Source: Aspidapion aeneum (lineage: Eukaryota; Arthropoda; Insecta; Coleoptera; Brentidae). From it: 64,000 nucleotides of DNA. The stretch spans positions 176,566,907 through 176,630,906 of the forward strand of contig OY755038.1 in the NCBI GenBank assembly GCA_963576565.1, read 5' to 3'. Numbering within the stretch: the stretch's first letter is position 1; each line of letters starts with the position of its first letter. Below the pieces are notes generated by a model, which made no database searches, had not been told where the DNA came from, and saw only the letters and a list, made by a program, of their open reading frames with translations. Below, one piece after another: positions 1 to 11,039 of this stretch. The position numbers and the translations under genes are program-made.

Positions 1-640
1 AGATAAAATCTATTTCTATTTGAAGGAGCCAATAGAAAAGTGGCAGCGTGCTCTACACAATGGGTTTCAGTTTCATCGCGGCGCATCGAGTCGGAGTCCA
101 CTGCAAGGGGCTACCGAATTTCATATAACATATTAATGAAAAAAAAAATGCATAAAATAAAATGAAACCGCATAAAGATGTTTTAAAAATTAAAAAACGT
201 GTTTTTGCAGAAAAATACCATAATATTTGTGGCATGTAATAGTGGCACTACCCCACGAGCCGCCACTGACATCTTGACCAAACTCCGCTACGCGTCGCGT
301 ACGGCAAAGTATCACGTTCCGTTCTTATTACGCAAATAACTGTAACCGATTTGCAAGAAACGTAAAAACCACTATGCAGTTTTCAAAAATATTCAAAAAT
401 ATTTAGGTAGTAAATATCATAATCAATCATTGATAAGGAAAAGACCGCGGAGATATCTCTGGAGCTGTTTAATTAATGTATCCTGCTACGTTCAGAATGG
501 CTAACAAAGACTTAATTTTTTTATACAGAAAAGAGATACGTAATTATAATACTATATTATATAATACTATTTATATAATACATTTTTACTATAGATAAGA
601 TATTTAACTTTTTTCGTTAAAAGAGTGTGTAAAAATAATA
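1..640. other. AT-rich non-coding stretch
   Basis: No convincing exon, RNA gene or repeat boundary was recognised here. Open frames are short and have no recognisable family motif. Confidence 0.4.
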
Positions 641-722
641 ATTATAACAAAAACATTTCATTTAAAAAAATGCCATGTAGGCGAAAATGGTATTTCGTAA
701 AAAGAATTGAGATAAAAGTAAA
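641..722 (+). repeat. Short dispersed repeat shared with the 10.3-kb LINE relic
   Basis: This segment, with ACATTTCAT and AAAAAGAATTGAGATAAAAG as anchor words, recurs in inverse orientation at about 10283-10361, directly next to the LINE endonuclease relic. It is probably a fragment of the same LINE family. Similarity is seen by eye over about 80 bp with several mismatches. Confidence 0.5.
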
Positions 723-787
723 GCCAAGTTCTCTAATACAAATTTCAAAATGAAAGGTTTTCGTTTTTTAAAGGATTTGGATAATAT

Positions 788-1191
788 TGTTACAAATTTA
801 AGTTATTTAAATTTTATAATTGGAATTTATTTAGGTTTAGTTTAGTATTAGGTTGATTTATCTGAAGGTTGTATTCTTAGTCTAGGTTTTAGTTGCGTTA
901 TCTGTGACTTGCGGTCGTAATGATACGAGAACTTTCCGGACGTCGAAGGCTGCCGGAAAGTTCGAGAGAGATGGACGATCCTATATATAGGGCCGGGGTC
1001 GCGCACCAGGCAGTCAGTCAGAGATAACCAATGGTAGTGATCGCGAAGTTAACAGGCGGATTAAAGTAGTGAATTATTCGCAAGTTATTAGTAAGTTTAA
1101 GGGCGTGTTTTTGTACATAATTTGTCGAAATAAATTGACGTATCGTTTTCAACAATTGCGAGTTTTTAATTTGTCGTTGTGAACCGTAACA
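788..1191 (+). mobile_element. Solo LTR of an LTR retrotransposon
   Basis: The 404-bp segment begins TGTTAC and ends GTAACA, as LTRs do, and is flanked on both sides by ATAT (784-787 and 1192-1195), a 4-bp target duplication. A TATA box (981-990), an initiator-like CAGTCAGTCAG just downstream, and AATAAA (1129-1134) give a promoter-to-poly(A) order that fixes the orientation as plus. No second LTR or internal coding region is present nearby. It is most simply a recombination product of an LTR element. The 4-bp duplication suits Ty3/gypsy-type integrases, but the superfamily is inferred. Confidence 0.8.
981..1021 (+). promoter_or_regulatory. Core promoter inside the solo LTR
   Basis: CTATATATAG is followed about 25-30 bp later by a TCAGT initiator-like word. 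Spacing and position within the LTR suit a pol II start site at the U3/R border. Confidence 0.5.
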
Positions 1192-1269
1192 ATATTTAAG
1201 TTTTAAAGTTGTAAAATATGCGGAATATTGTTTAAAACTTTTGCAATGCCTTATTAAAAATTTTGAAGT

Positions 1270-1840
1270 TTTTTAATTCCTTCCTATGGTTTTATCATGG
1301 TTCCTATCAGCCCTTCGAAGCTCAGCTCTCTAACGTGCCTGGAAGTGGACAGTGTTACTTTGACATAACTTAACATTTATGGAGGCGGGCAGTAAACTAA
1401 AATATTGGTGTTTTTAAATTTTTTCCTATAGTTTTATAATAGTTCCTATCAGTCTTCCGAAGCTCAGTTCTCTAGCGTTTCTGGAAGTGGGAATAGTTAA
1501 TTTTACATAACATTACAATTCAAGGGGAGGGAAGTTTAATTAAAATTCTGGGGTTTTTTAATTTTTTTCTATAGTTTTATTGGCAGCTCTCTAGCGTTCA
1601 CGTAACTTTACATTTATAGGAGAGGGAAGCAAATGAAAATTTTGGGGTTTATAAATTTTTTCCTATAGTTTTATCGTATTTCCTATCAGTCTGCCCTTGC
1701 TCTCTAGCGCTTCGTTAAGTGGGCACCGTTACTTTTGCATAACTTTACATGTATAAGGGAGGGGAGTAAATTAGAAATTTGGGATTTTTTGAGTTTTTTT
1801 TCAAGGGTTTGGTCATAATTTCTATCAGTCTATATCTATA
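1270..1840. repeat. Diverged tandem repeat, about 143-bp unit
   Basis: The word CCTATAGTTTTAT or a close variant recurs near 1281, 1426, 1569, 1662 and, in weak form, about 1800. It is followed each time by CTATCAGTC-like, CTCTCTAGCG-like and GGGAGGGAAG-like words. About 4.5 units are present. Spacing is 145, 143, 93 (an internal deletion) and about 139 bp. Confidence 0.7.
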
Positions 1841-2981
1841 CATGACTGATTGAGTGAGAAAGTGAGTGGCAATTTCAAGGTTTTCTGAAATTTTGTAACT
1901 ACTTTACTACTTTATGGAAGTCCATGAAACTTGGAGGGGTTGTTAACTCTATAAAGCTCTACGACTGTGCAAAGTTTAAGTTAGTTTCGTAGCTCATTCC
2001 GAAGTAGAGTTTTAGATAGGTCAGATATGGGCTGAAATGTTTCAAGAAAAGATGGTACAGCATTTTACGCCGCGAACTTGGCCGGGCACTGCCGTGCCCT
2101 TAGATTTTAACGAGGTGGTAAAATAGAAGGGCATACTAAACGAGTTTTAAAATAAAGACACTTATTTATTATTATATATATATATTGTTTTTACGGTAGG
2201 CGAAGGCAGCAAATGTTTTACGTCACGTGGAAAAAATTGCGCCCTTAAAATTTAACGGTAAATTTTTCGCGGTTTAGTTTAGTATCGTTGGCAAGAAAAA
2301 TAAACAATAAATTTTTATTTTTAATTCATTTGTATAAATTAAATTTTATTCGTAAATGCTAATAAAATTCAAAAAAATACTTACATGAAATATGCCAAAT
2401 ATTAAAAGTCTAATATAATTTTGGTACATAATGGGAGCCCGAGGTATAAAAAGTAACAGCTACAATATAAAACGTAGATATGTATGTACGTACTGTTGTG
2501 TCGACTGAAGCTAAAAATCCCCGTAAAATTGTCAGATTTTATGGCATGATTACCTCTTTTTTAAATAATAATTTAATTAATTAAATTTTATTATTCTGGT
2601 TGAGTTCCTGGTAAAAATTCTAACAAAAAATATTTTATAAAATAGGTACCATAACAAAAATGTAAGCCGATGTTTCCGGCCAAAAAAAAAACAACTAATT
2701 TAATTGATTTGTAAATCACTACACAGTAACGGCGACGTCTGCTTTGCAACAATATTTATTTTTTCTTGATATCTAGGTTTGAAATAAAGCTCAGTATTTC
2801 AAAACAAAAAAATATTTTTCAAATCCAGTGTTTGAGTTTTCTTGAATAAATTGATTTACTTGCTGCTAAAAACCATTCTTAAAATTAAACAGACAATTAC
2901 TCAAACCAAAAAAAATAATAAAATATAGTAAAGAAATTCCTCTTCATAAAGAAATTCATTAGTTAGAGACTAATACTTTTA
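1841..2981. other. AT-rich stretch without recognised features
   Basis: No exon-like open frame with splice signals, tRNA-like box or repeat boundary was recognised. Confidence 0.4.
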
Positions 2982-3171
2982 CTAGTGGCGTTCGCGAGGG
3001 GGGGGGGGTTAGCTTTGGGGCTTGAGGGCTAAAGCCTCCCCCAGAGCCGCCGAAGATTCACTTTTAAAACAGGAATTTTCCCGGATAATAAAGATCTGCT
3101 CTCAGGATTCATCACTGCGTATCGATCCGCGCTCAAGCCTTCCCTGAGGATTCATTTCTGCGGACGCCACT
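2982..3171. mobile_element. hAT-like MITE
   Basis: A 190-bp segment bounded by AGTGGCGT near the left end and GACGCCACT at the right end, an inverted pair typical of hAT termini. ACTTTTA flanks it on both sides (2975-2981 and 3172-3178), a 7-bp or possibly 8-bp target duplication. It is non-coding. A relative at 60869-61090 shares the termini and the internal word GCGTATCGATCCGCGC. Confidence 0.7.
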
Positions 3172-4354
3172 ACTTTTATATAATAATAAGCTAGGTAATC
3201 AAGTTTTTTTATGCCAGCAAGTTCCTACCACCGGCACCCAAATATTGAAAATCAAGACAAAGGCTTATTCTATTTCATATTTTTTTTGGCTCTGTGATGA
3301 AAGCGCGAGTGACAAATGCGCGATGTAACAAAACCGCGAATAACAATTTGCGCGAATAACAAAAGACCAATGTAACATTACAGCGGGTTTAGACAAATAG
3401 GTATACTTCAACCAAATTCCAGGAAAAACAAAACAAATTGTGGGAGCTAAAAACCAAAACAAGAAACGAAACAATGTTTTTTTTTACTTCTAGGACAATT
3501 TTAGGTCATGTAAAAGAATTGTTTAACAAAAGTTGTGGAGGTTTTTATTGCTATGCCTTCTTTATTTACCTTTGTCCGATAGGATTCCTGGTTTCACTGG
3601 AAACCGTAAAGAACCATTATCCACCATTAAAATTTTTCCAATTTCACCCTAATACTTTGAATCGAGTCTATTTTATTTTTCCCGTTACCGGCACAAAACT
3701 TCTTTCCTTTTTAACCAATCTTCATGCTGTTATTATTATCTTTTCCTTGTTAAAAATTATTTGCACTGGTGGTCTATAAAACTAACTTATTATTTAAAAA
3801 AAAAACTTTCAGGAACCTAATACTGCAGTTTGGCCGTTGGCACTCTTTGGCTATTATACTTTTTTTCCAAGGAAGTTAAAATAATTAAGTACTGACGGTA
3901 AACAATAGTTTTTCAACGCAACACTCAGTACATATCAACAATCATATCAAACTAAATTAAGACCTAAATACAAGATCTTCAACTAACATAAAGCGCAAAA
4001 TTTTATGTAAAAAAGTTAACATTTGAAAACATTATAAATAGTAAAATCACACCTAATTTAAAAAAATAAAAGTACGAGTTTAATTTGTTACAAATGACAA
4101 TGAATCTTTTGCAAGGAAACAGCATATCTAAAGGTTACTTTTTACCACCTACTTTTGATTCTAGGCCTGTGTGACTTATGTTTAAACCGATGCACCTTGA
4201 TTTTATATTAAATTTTTCTCTGTGTAGGTACCTACATGTTAGTTTTTAGTAAATTATAAAATTATAAAAATACTCTGCCAATATATGGGCCCCTAAGCTC
4301 ACACTAGGTACTATAGTTATAGTGTACGTGTGAGCTAATATAACTAAAAACTAA
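3172..4354. other. Non-coding stretch with a dispersed repeat segment
   Basis: Positions about 3570-3779 resemble 19404-19617, sharing ACCGTAA, ATTTGCACTGG-like and CCTGGTTTC-like words in the same order. The 113-codon open frame here is hydrophobic, has no recognised domain and is poorly conserved in the second copy, so I treat it as repeat sequence. Nothing else was recognised. Confidence 0.45.
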
Positions 4355-4705
4355 AATATATTTTATTCAACTCCAGACTAAATTACCTTTTGTTTGATAC
4401 CACACAAGCCATGTTTTGACTTAAACACAAATTTTTGAAATCTACCCCCACCCTTACAAAAAAAACAAAAACTAAAATGTATTTTGTTAAAGTCCGGACT
4501 CAATTACCTTTCGTTTGATATCACACACGCCATATTTTCACTTAAACTCTAATTTTTAAAATATACCCCCACCCTTTTTTTTTAAATAAATGAAAATGTA
4601 TTTTGTTTAACTGCAGACTCAATTACCTTTCGTTTAATATCACACACGCCATATTTTTACATAAACTCTAATTTTTGAAATCTACCCCCACCCTTTTATT
4701 TGGTT
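4355..4705. repeat. Tandem repeat, about 121-bp unit, three copies
   Basis: The words AGACTCAATTACCTTTCG, CACACACGCCATATTTT and CTACCCCCACCCTT or close variants recur with starts near 4370, 4490 and 4611. Confidence 0.8.
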
Positions 4706-4739
4706 TGTGTTCGGTGGATTTTGTTCATTTTTAAATGGG

Positions 4740-4876
4740 ACCATCTCGACCCAAGACCCAGCCTAGGTACCAAATTTCATTAAAATCGGCCAAGCAGTTT
4801 TTGAGTTATGCGCGTTGGTCGTTACAGACAGACATACAGACACACAGACAGACATACAGACAGACAGACAGACAGA
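4740..4876. repeat. CAGA/GACA microsatellite with conserved leader
   Basis: A run of CAGA-type units (about 4825-4876) follows a leader with TTTCATTAAAATCGG and AGTTTTTGAGTTATGCG. Leader plus GACA tract is a widespread dispersed repeat arrangement in insects. The tract explains the open frame on the opposite strand with a repeated VCLSVCLS-like peptide. Confidence 0.8.
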
Positions 4877-5022
4877 CGGCGCAACAAAAAAGTTTCAAAA
4901 TCATCTGAAACGCAAAGATATATAAAAAATTTTGAAATCGGAGCAACTTTTTTTTCTCGAAAAAATATATATATAGTATATGTGTGAGCTAAAAGAACAA
5001 CAAAGAGAATGAAGAATTTTTT

Positions 5023-6140
5023 TCTACGTAGGTACATGCATGTTAGTGTTTAGTAAATTATAACAATTTACAAAAATACAACAAAGAGAATGTACCGAAA
5101 TTTGTAGGGCTGGTCCTTTTGCGCCTTAGGTACCTACATTCCTGCAAATTATTATTCTGTAACAAGTTCAAAACCTGGGCACACCGTCTCGGTCGCGGCC
5201 GTGATCATGGTAGCGGTAGATCGCAGCTAAGGAAAATAAGGTCATGGCTTATACGTATTCATTTTCTCAAATAAACAAAAGATAATTAAGTTGTCTTTAT
5301 GCAATCAAGTGTTTTTGTAGGAATAAGCCAATATGATTTTCTTAAAATGAAACAAAATGTATCTTATTTTGTGATATGATTTTGCTGTAGTAAGTCCAAT
5401 ATTCTAACAGAAAGATTACCTTCTTTTGAAGCGGATATTGCTTTTGTGTATATAAAGTTGTTGTTTTGAACCAACGCAATTTACTTTGATCTGATATTAA
5501 AAAGAAATTCTATGGAAGTACCTACATGTTAGTGTTTAGTAAATTCTAACAATACAAAAATACAACAACAAAGAGAATGAAAGAAAATTTGTAGGGCTGG
5601 GCCTTTTGCGCCTTAGTACCTGCATTCCTGCAAATTATTATTCTTTAACAACAAGTTCAAAACCGAAGCACGTCGTCAAGATCGCGGCCGCGATCACTGT
5701 AGCGGTCGATCACAGAACCTATGGAAAATAAGGTCATAGCTTATACGTATTTACTTTCCTAAATAAAAAAAAAGATAATCTAGTTGTGTTCATACAATCA
5801 AGTCTTCAATCAGTTAATGCAATATTCTAACAGAAAGATTATCTTATTTTAAAACGGGTAGTTCATTGGTATTTACAATTTACCTTGATTTGATATAAAT
5901 TTTTTCTCTTTGTCGGTCCTACATGTTAGTGTTTAGTAAAGTATAAAAATCAACAACAAAAAGAATAAACTAACATTTGTAAGCCTGGGCCATTTGCGCC
6001 TTAGTATCTATATTCCTGCAAATTTTTATTCTTTAACAATAAGTTCAAAACCGGGGCACAGTCTCGGTCGCAGCCGCGATCACGATAGCGGTCGAACGAA
6101 GCTGTGGAAAATAATTTCATAGGCTATACGTTATCGCCAC
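5023..6140. repeat. Three-copy diverged tandem repeat, 400-490 bp units
   Basis: The order GTTAGTGTTTAGTAAA, GGGCTGG.CC, TTTGCGCCTTAG, CATTCCTGCAAATTATTATT, a GC-rich CGGTCG/GATCGCGG core and GGAAAATAAGGTCAT occurs three times, starting near 5040, 5525 and 5930. An incomplete fourth start lies near 4236. The units are AT-rich with a GC-rich core of about 50 bp. Confidence 0.75.
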
Positions 6141-7682
6141 GATGTCCCCGTGCTCGTGTCCGCCCCCAAGGCCGTAACATTGTTCGCCTACCCAAACGAT
6201 AAGAACTTTAAAGAACGCGTCTACATCCGAAAATAGCCAACACAGGCTATTCTCGGACTATATCTAATATTCCTAGGATTAGTTTAGAAAAATAGTTGTA
6301 TTGAATTTCAAGATCCATGGAGTCGTTAACGGCCCAACAACACTTTTCTTTATCAAACCTTACTCCTTTTTGTATAAACTAAACTAAACTCTTGCAGGAG
6401 TATGACTTGTCGCGCGATTTTTTATGATCTCCTGGCTGTACAGAAATAGTTTTAAACAAGCAATTGTTTGTCTAAATATCGTGAGTGGTTGGTACTTATT
6501 TTATTATAAAATTTGTAACAATATTATATCGGTACAATTATAAAGCTTGTGTTTAAAATTAGGTTATAATATTTTGAGCTTTCGCTGCATAGTTGCTAAA
6601 TTGCAGAATTTCAGAGATGTGTCGGTCGTTAGTGAACCCTTGGGCTCGACAAGTTGTTATTTATGTATATATTATTTTTTAGGAAACGTTTACTTATAGC
6701 TGCTGAACTTGGACAAAGATAAAGAATTTGGATTCCCGATGGAATTGTTATATTACCGCCTGATGATGCTGATGTGTGCAAAAGATTTAGGAGACAGGGA
6801 ATGTAATGATTTCGGCAACGGTTCAGCCTTTGTTCCGACAAACTAAATGCGGCAGGTGAGTTCTTTTTTGATAATAATAATAAGAAAAAAGAAAACTCCA
6901 GAAGAAAATTAAAAAACAACTCACCAACAAACCTTCCTTGGTAATGAAAATATTAAAAATGTTACTTTTTTTCAAATATTACCAACATTTCAATCGACAA
7001 ACAGAGGGAGATTGCCAAAAAAAAGAAAAACAAGATTGATTTTAAATTTAGTAAACCATTGGAGATAATTATCCAACCAACGCGAGTGACCCTTTGAATT
7101 CTACCCCGTAGGATAATGTTGTGGGAAACCAGCGAAGATATGCATATTCCTCTGGTGGCCAAGTCAATGCGCAGAAATCTTACAATGATAACTTGCCTGA
7201 AAATGATAAAATTCTAGACCCCACCATCACAAACAAAAAGAGCAAAAATTTCAAAAAAACATAGTTACTTCTTACACATCATTAACTGAAATAGTTGCTA
7301 AAATTTCGATTAAAAAAAAATAGTTCTGGACCTTAATTGGTTAAGAAAAAACTTTTCTATACCATCCTGACAAATATAAATTTCCTACGATCGTGAGGGA
7401 ATGGCTCTTTCCACAATGTCTGCGGTAAGGAAAGACGCAGTTAACCAAGGCAAAACGGACGTAATAGATATAACCTTCTCTGCCGTTAAATAAACAACAT
7501 ACCTTTAGGGTAAGAGCTATACTGACCATGACCATGAATATTCTGCGTAGAAAGAGAAAAACTAATTAAGCAGATTTTTGAAGAAAAATAGCAACAACTT
7601 TCCCTCTTCATCCCTCTCGACTCATACTGCGCCTTCCATATGCCGCGTCGAATGAATGTTATTGCATTGTTTTTGTAAATAG
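6141..7682. other. Stretch without recognised genes
   Basis: Several open frames of 60-96 codons occur, but none shows a family motif, and the frames compete on both strands. Slightly GC-richer sequence at 6130-6240 could be remnant coding sequence that I cannot place. Confidence 0.35.
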
Positions 7683-8342
7683 CGACGTATGAAATAGTGA
7701 GTAATGAAATAGCGACTATCAAAATAGCGATGTAATGAAAGAGCGACTATCCAAATAGCGATGTATCAAAATAGCGTTTGTAACAAAACAGCGACATATC
7801 AAAATAGCCATGTATCAAAATAGCGACAACCAAAATAGCGACAATCAAAATAGCGATGTATCAAAATAGCGATTCCTGATTCTTTTCCGGGATCCTAGAG
7901 GGTGTGAATCTGAACCGAACCGATCTGAACCGAATTCGGTTCGGATTCACACTCTCTAGGATTTCGGAAAAGAAAGCTGGAGAGTTTTTTTTGGAAAAAA
8001 TATGGTGGTTCGGTTCGGTGCGGTTCGTTTCGGATCGGATTTACACCCTCTACGATCCCGGGAAAGAAGTCAGGAAAGTTTTTTTTTTAATTTCTTAGAA
8101 ATAAACCCTTTAGTATATGCCAAAATGTCGCTACTTTATTAGATCGCTATTTTGATTGTCGCTATTTTGTTACATGGCTATTTTGATAGTCGCTATTTTG
8201 TTACATCGCCATTTTGCTACAATCGCTATTTTGTTACATCGCTATTTTGATAGTCGCCCTTTCATTACACCGCTATTTTGATTGTCGCTATTTCGATACC
8301 GCTATTTTAATACTCGCTCTTTTGTACATCGCTATTTCGTTC
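7683..8342. mobile_element. Palindromic foldback element with short-repeat arms
   Basis: The left arm (about 7683-7874) is a chain of 14-15-bp units of the type ATCAAAATAGCGATGT. The right arm (about 8129-8342) is the same chain in inverse complement (ATCGCTATTTTG). The 250-bp middle is itself inverted: CCTAGAGGGTGTGAATC near 7893 faces GATTCACACTCTCTAGG near 7946 and ATTTACACCCTCTACG near 8039, with GAACCGAACCG and CGGTTCGG clusters. The architecture matches foldback elements, in which satellite-like arms flank a loop. No target duplication could be fixed because the arm ends are repetitive. Confidence 0.7.
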
Positions 8343-8474
8343 CAGAGCCGTTAAATTAGGCTGCCATATCTTACGAAGAAAATTGATATTTTACACTGCT
8401 GTTGTCACGGCATAGCCGATTCAACAGCTTAAAATAGTAAGAATATGTAATTTTAAAAACCTTTCATGAGCTAC

Positions 8475-9360
8475 CAAATTAATCAAATTAAATCCTAAAA
8501 CTTGCCACCCTGTACTAAACAATTACCTAAGCGTTTATAAAATCCCTGTCGGACGTTGCTTAGAATCTCAGGTGTAATCGCATTAAAAGCCTCTTCAATT
8601 TTAATTCGAAATGACATAAGGTTAGTTTAAAAATTCCCTGGCGGGTAAAACGTCATGTGCCGGACACCCATCCTGCTAAAAGTTTTTGTGCTAAAACCAA
8701 ACTTGCTAAAATTCAACATCCGGCAATTGTTGAATTGCAGGATTTACTTGATTTTGCAACAGGTTTAGATAAGCGGCTCTATTCAAGCTACCATTAATAA
8801 TAAATGGCCCACCGATATTATCTCCAAGAACCCCCAAACAAATATTTGATTTTGTGGGTATTGTGTTCGCACATTTACCGTCAAATGTTAATTTTCTTTT
8901 GACACTAGCGAGTAATTATTGGATTGTGCACATGTGTAGAGAGAAAGTCATTTCGTCAGTAAATTAAAAATTACTGACAAAATTTTTATCCTGATTTGCA
9001 CGATCCATCATTTGTTCGCAAAATTCCATCCTTAAAATATTGTCCTCAGGAAACAGTCCCTGAGATTTCTTTAACTTGTAAGCTTCGTATACATGTCTTT
9101 TTAAAATACTTCGAATGGTTCTGGGAGAAATATCATCAGGTATATCTCTTTAGAAATGGCTGAACTTGAACAAGGAGGGAGTACTTCAGCCGCAGCACAA
9201 ACAGCAGTTTCTCGCTGTTGCATTTGTTCCGACATGGGTCTTGGACCCATATCTATCTCTCAACGCAAAATGGTAGTTTTGCAAGGAATATCAGGATCCT
9301 CATACTTGGCAATAAACAAATTTATTGCAACCCGAGCGGAGCTTCTTGCAAAATGCCAAT
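8475..9360 (-). pseudogene. Decayed IS630/Tc1-mariner-type transposase
   Basis: Read on the minus strand, broken frames give the order of this transposase class. First comes a helix-turn-helix region (AAEV ... ISPRTIRSILKRHVYEAYK), then EFCEQMMDR, then a catalytic-core start with TDEMTFSL. Next are VLGDNIGGPFIINGSLN with the LNLLQNQV segment, QDGCPAHDVLPA, and a C-terminal NVRQGFYKRLGNCLVQGG. The class cuts and pastes DNA with a DDE/DDD triad. Here the segment between the second and third catalytic residues is partly deleted after PAHDVLPA, and several stops (for example after VSNF) and frame changes occur. It therefore cannot make an active enzyme. TIRs were not located. Family placement rests on motif order; the exact clade is not determined. 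Confidence 0.75.
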
Positions 9361-10282
9361 TTAACAATTGAACCTTCTCTTCGATAATTTATGGTAATTA
9401 AATTATAACGCCGGCATATTGGCCAAGAAAAAAATTAGCAAGGTTTATAAAAACGCAATTCTCGCCTCCTCCTCGCTTCGCAGAATGAAAAGAAAAGACA
9501 ATCTCGATCCCGTCACGCAGCCCCTTTAGATCTTGCCTGATATCCCTAGTTAGCTCATGTCTACCTGTCTATAATTTCTCATCTAGTGTTCCCCTTCTTC
9601 TCTAACTTTTAGTTCATGGATCGTCGGGATTGCTGAGATGAAGGTGCACTTTTATGTTTTTGTTTTTATCTAAACACCTGCTAAGTTAGTTTTCCTAACT
9701 TACTTACTATTTATCTCACATCTCACATAAATTTTTATATTCCAACAGTTGAACATTTTGCTTACCAGACTTAATTAAATGTGAGTTACTGGTTAAAATT
9801 TATTTTAAGTTTTCTTGCAAGGAATTTGATCCTAAAAATTAAAAACAGTAAAGATCTTCTTAAAACTGCGCGATAGAGTAACTACTAAGTATCATATTTG
9901 AACAGTTTAAGTATATAAATTTTTAAAACATGTCCTGTTTGTTTAACTTCAGTCCCGTTTTGACCTCAAACAGATTTGACAACCCTACATATATGCCTTA
10001 TTTTAAATAAAATATATTTTGAAAATCCTCATTATACTTCCACTGGCTAAAAAATCTAAAATACATTGAAGCACTTCGAGGACTAAAGTGACCTTTTGAA
10101 TCACTAAGGATTAGAAACCTACTTGTCAAGAAACACCCAGACCCTGTAAAAATAAAAGAGTCAGCAACTAGGATCACATTTTACATCTAGAGTAGGTATC
10201 ATTCGTTAGTTAATAATTTGCCATTTGCAGCCGTAATAGCCAAGTTTAAAAAAACATTTCCAAACTAGTAAGAACCATTCAT
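9361..10282. other. Non-coding stretch, nothing recognised
   Basis: AT-rich sequence with isolated C-rich words near 9465-9610. No open frame, motif or boundary could be supported. Confidence 0.4.
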
Positions 10283-10299
10283 TTTACTTTTATCTCAAT

Positions 10300-10720
10300 T
10301 CTTTTTACGGAATACCACTTTCGCATACTTGGCTTTTTTTACATGAAATGTTTTTGTTATGGTCCTTATGTTTTAAAAAACCATTATTTATTTTTAGGTT
10401 GTGGGTTTCACACAATTGCATCAGTTTCAAACCATTATCATTTGTTACTTCCTCTTCAAATGGTCCTACCACTTTACTCTGAGTTTGTCTACCAGTTCGG
10501 CTATTAAAATCGCGAGCATAATTATTTATTTGGTATTACCGATTTTGGTGATAGTCTCATCAAGTTGGTCAAAGAACATTTGTTTTGTAGTAGTAGTCCT
10601 TTCTCTTTGCTTTTATCGTCTTCGAGAATTTTCATCAATTGCTCCGAGGCTTTGTTTATTCTTTTTGGTAATTGCTTTGTTTTACAAGTACTAGATAATC
10701 AGTCTAATGCCTCAACCCCC
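10300..10720 (-). pseudogene. LINE endonuclease domain fragment
   Basis: Minus-strand frames include FFDQLDETITKIGNTK, then after a frame change DFNSRTGRQTQSKVVGPF, NDNGLKLMQLCETHNL and INNGFLKHKDHNK. This is the C-terminal half of the apurinic-type endonuclease of a LINE ORF2: DFN is the metal-binding motif and NDNG...L..LC the following helix, most like RTE-type elements. A stop and a frameshift separate the parts, and reverse transcriptase is not found next to it, so this is a dead, truncated copy. The plus-strand 97-codon open frame over it is a shadow. Confidence 0.75.
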
Positions 10721-11039
10721 CACTTGGAGGGCCTGGATTTTTAATCAAGGTTTTTCTCCTCTAGCTTTTGAAGAGCCAACGCCATACTGTAAAGCAACAG
10801 CTGTAGTCTTTTATACTATCCCTAAAAGAAAGGGTTGCCACCTAAGCTAAGCTCACCGTAGCGAGGTCCATCCTCTCCGCCTTTCATACCGATGTGGTCT
10901 TCTCCCGTAACCCTGTGAAATGGACCCTAGACAGGTGCTAACTCTCGGTGTCGGAGAGCACCTGGAATCTACGGAGGGCAGAGGTCGATTCGTTTCCCCG
11001 GATAGACATCTGACGAGGTCTACCCCGTACATAAAATTT
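10721..11039. other. GC-richer stretch of unknown origin
   Basis: This stretch is noticeably less AT-rich than its surroundings (CCCCCCACTTGGAGGGCC near 10716, and CCTCTCCGCC). It lies between the LINE endonuclease fragment and the Penelope-like relic and may be untranslated element sequence. No motif identified it. Confidence 0.3.

Noticed and set aside
9156..9371. 71-codon plus-strand frame
   Set aside because: It is antisense to the mariner-like transposase relic, whose motifs run on the minus strand.
10401..10694. 97-codon hydrophobic plus-strand frame as a membrane protein
   Set aside because: The minus strand encodes clear LINE endonuclease motifs here, so the plus frame is a shadow.
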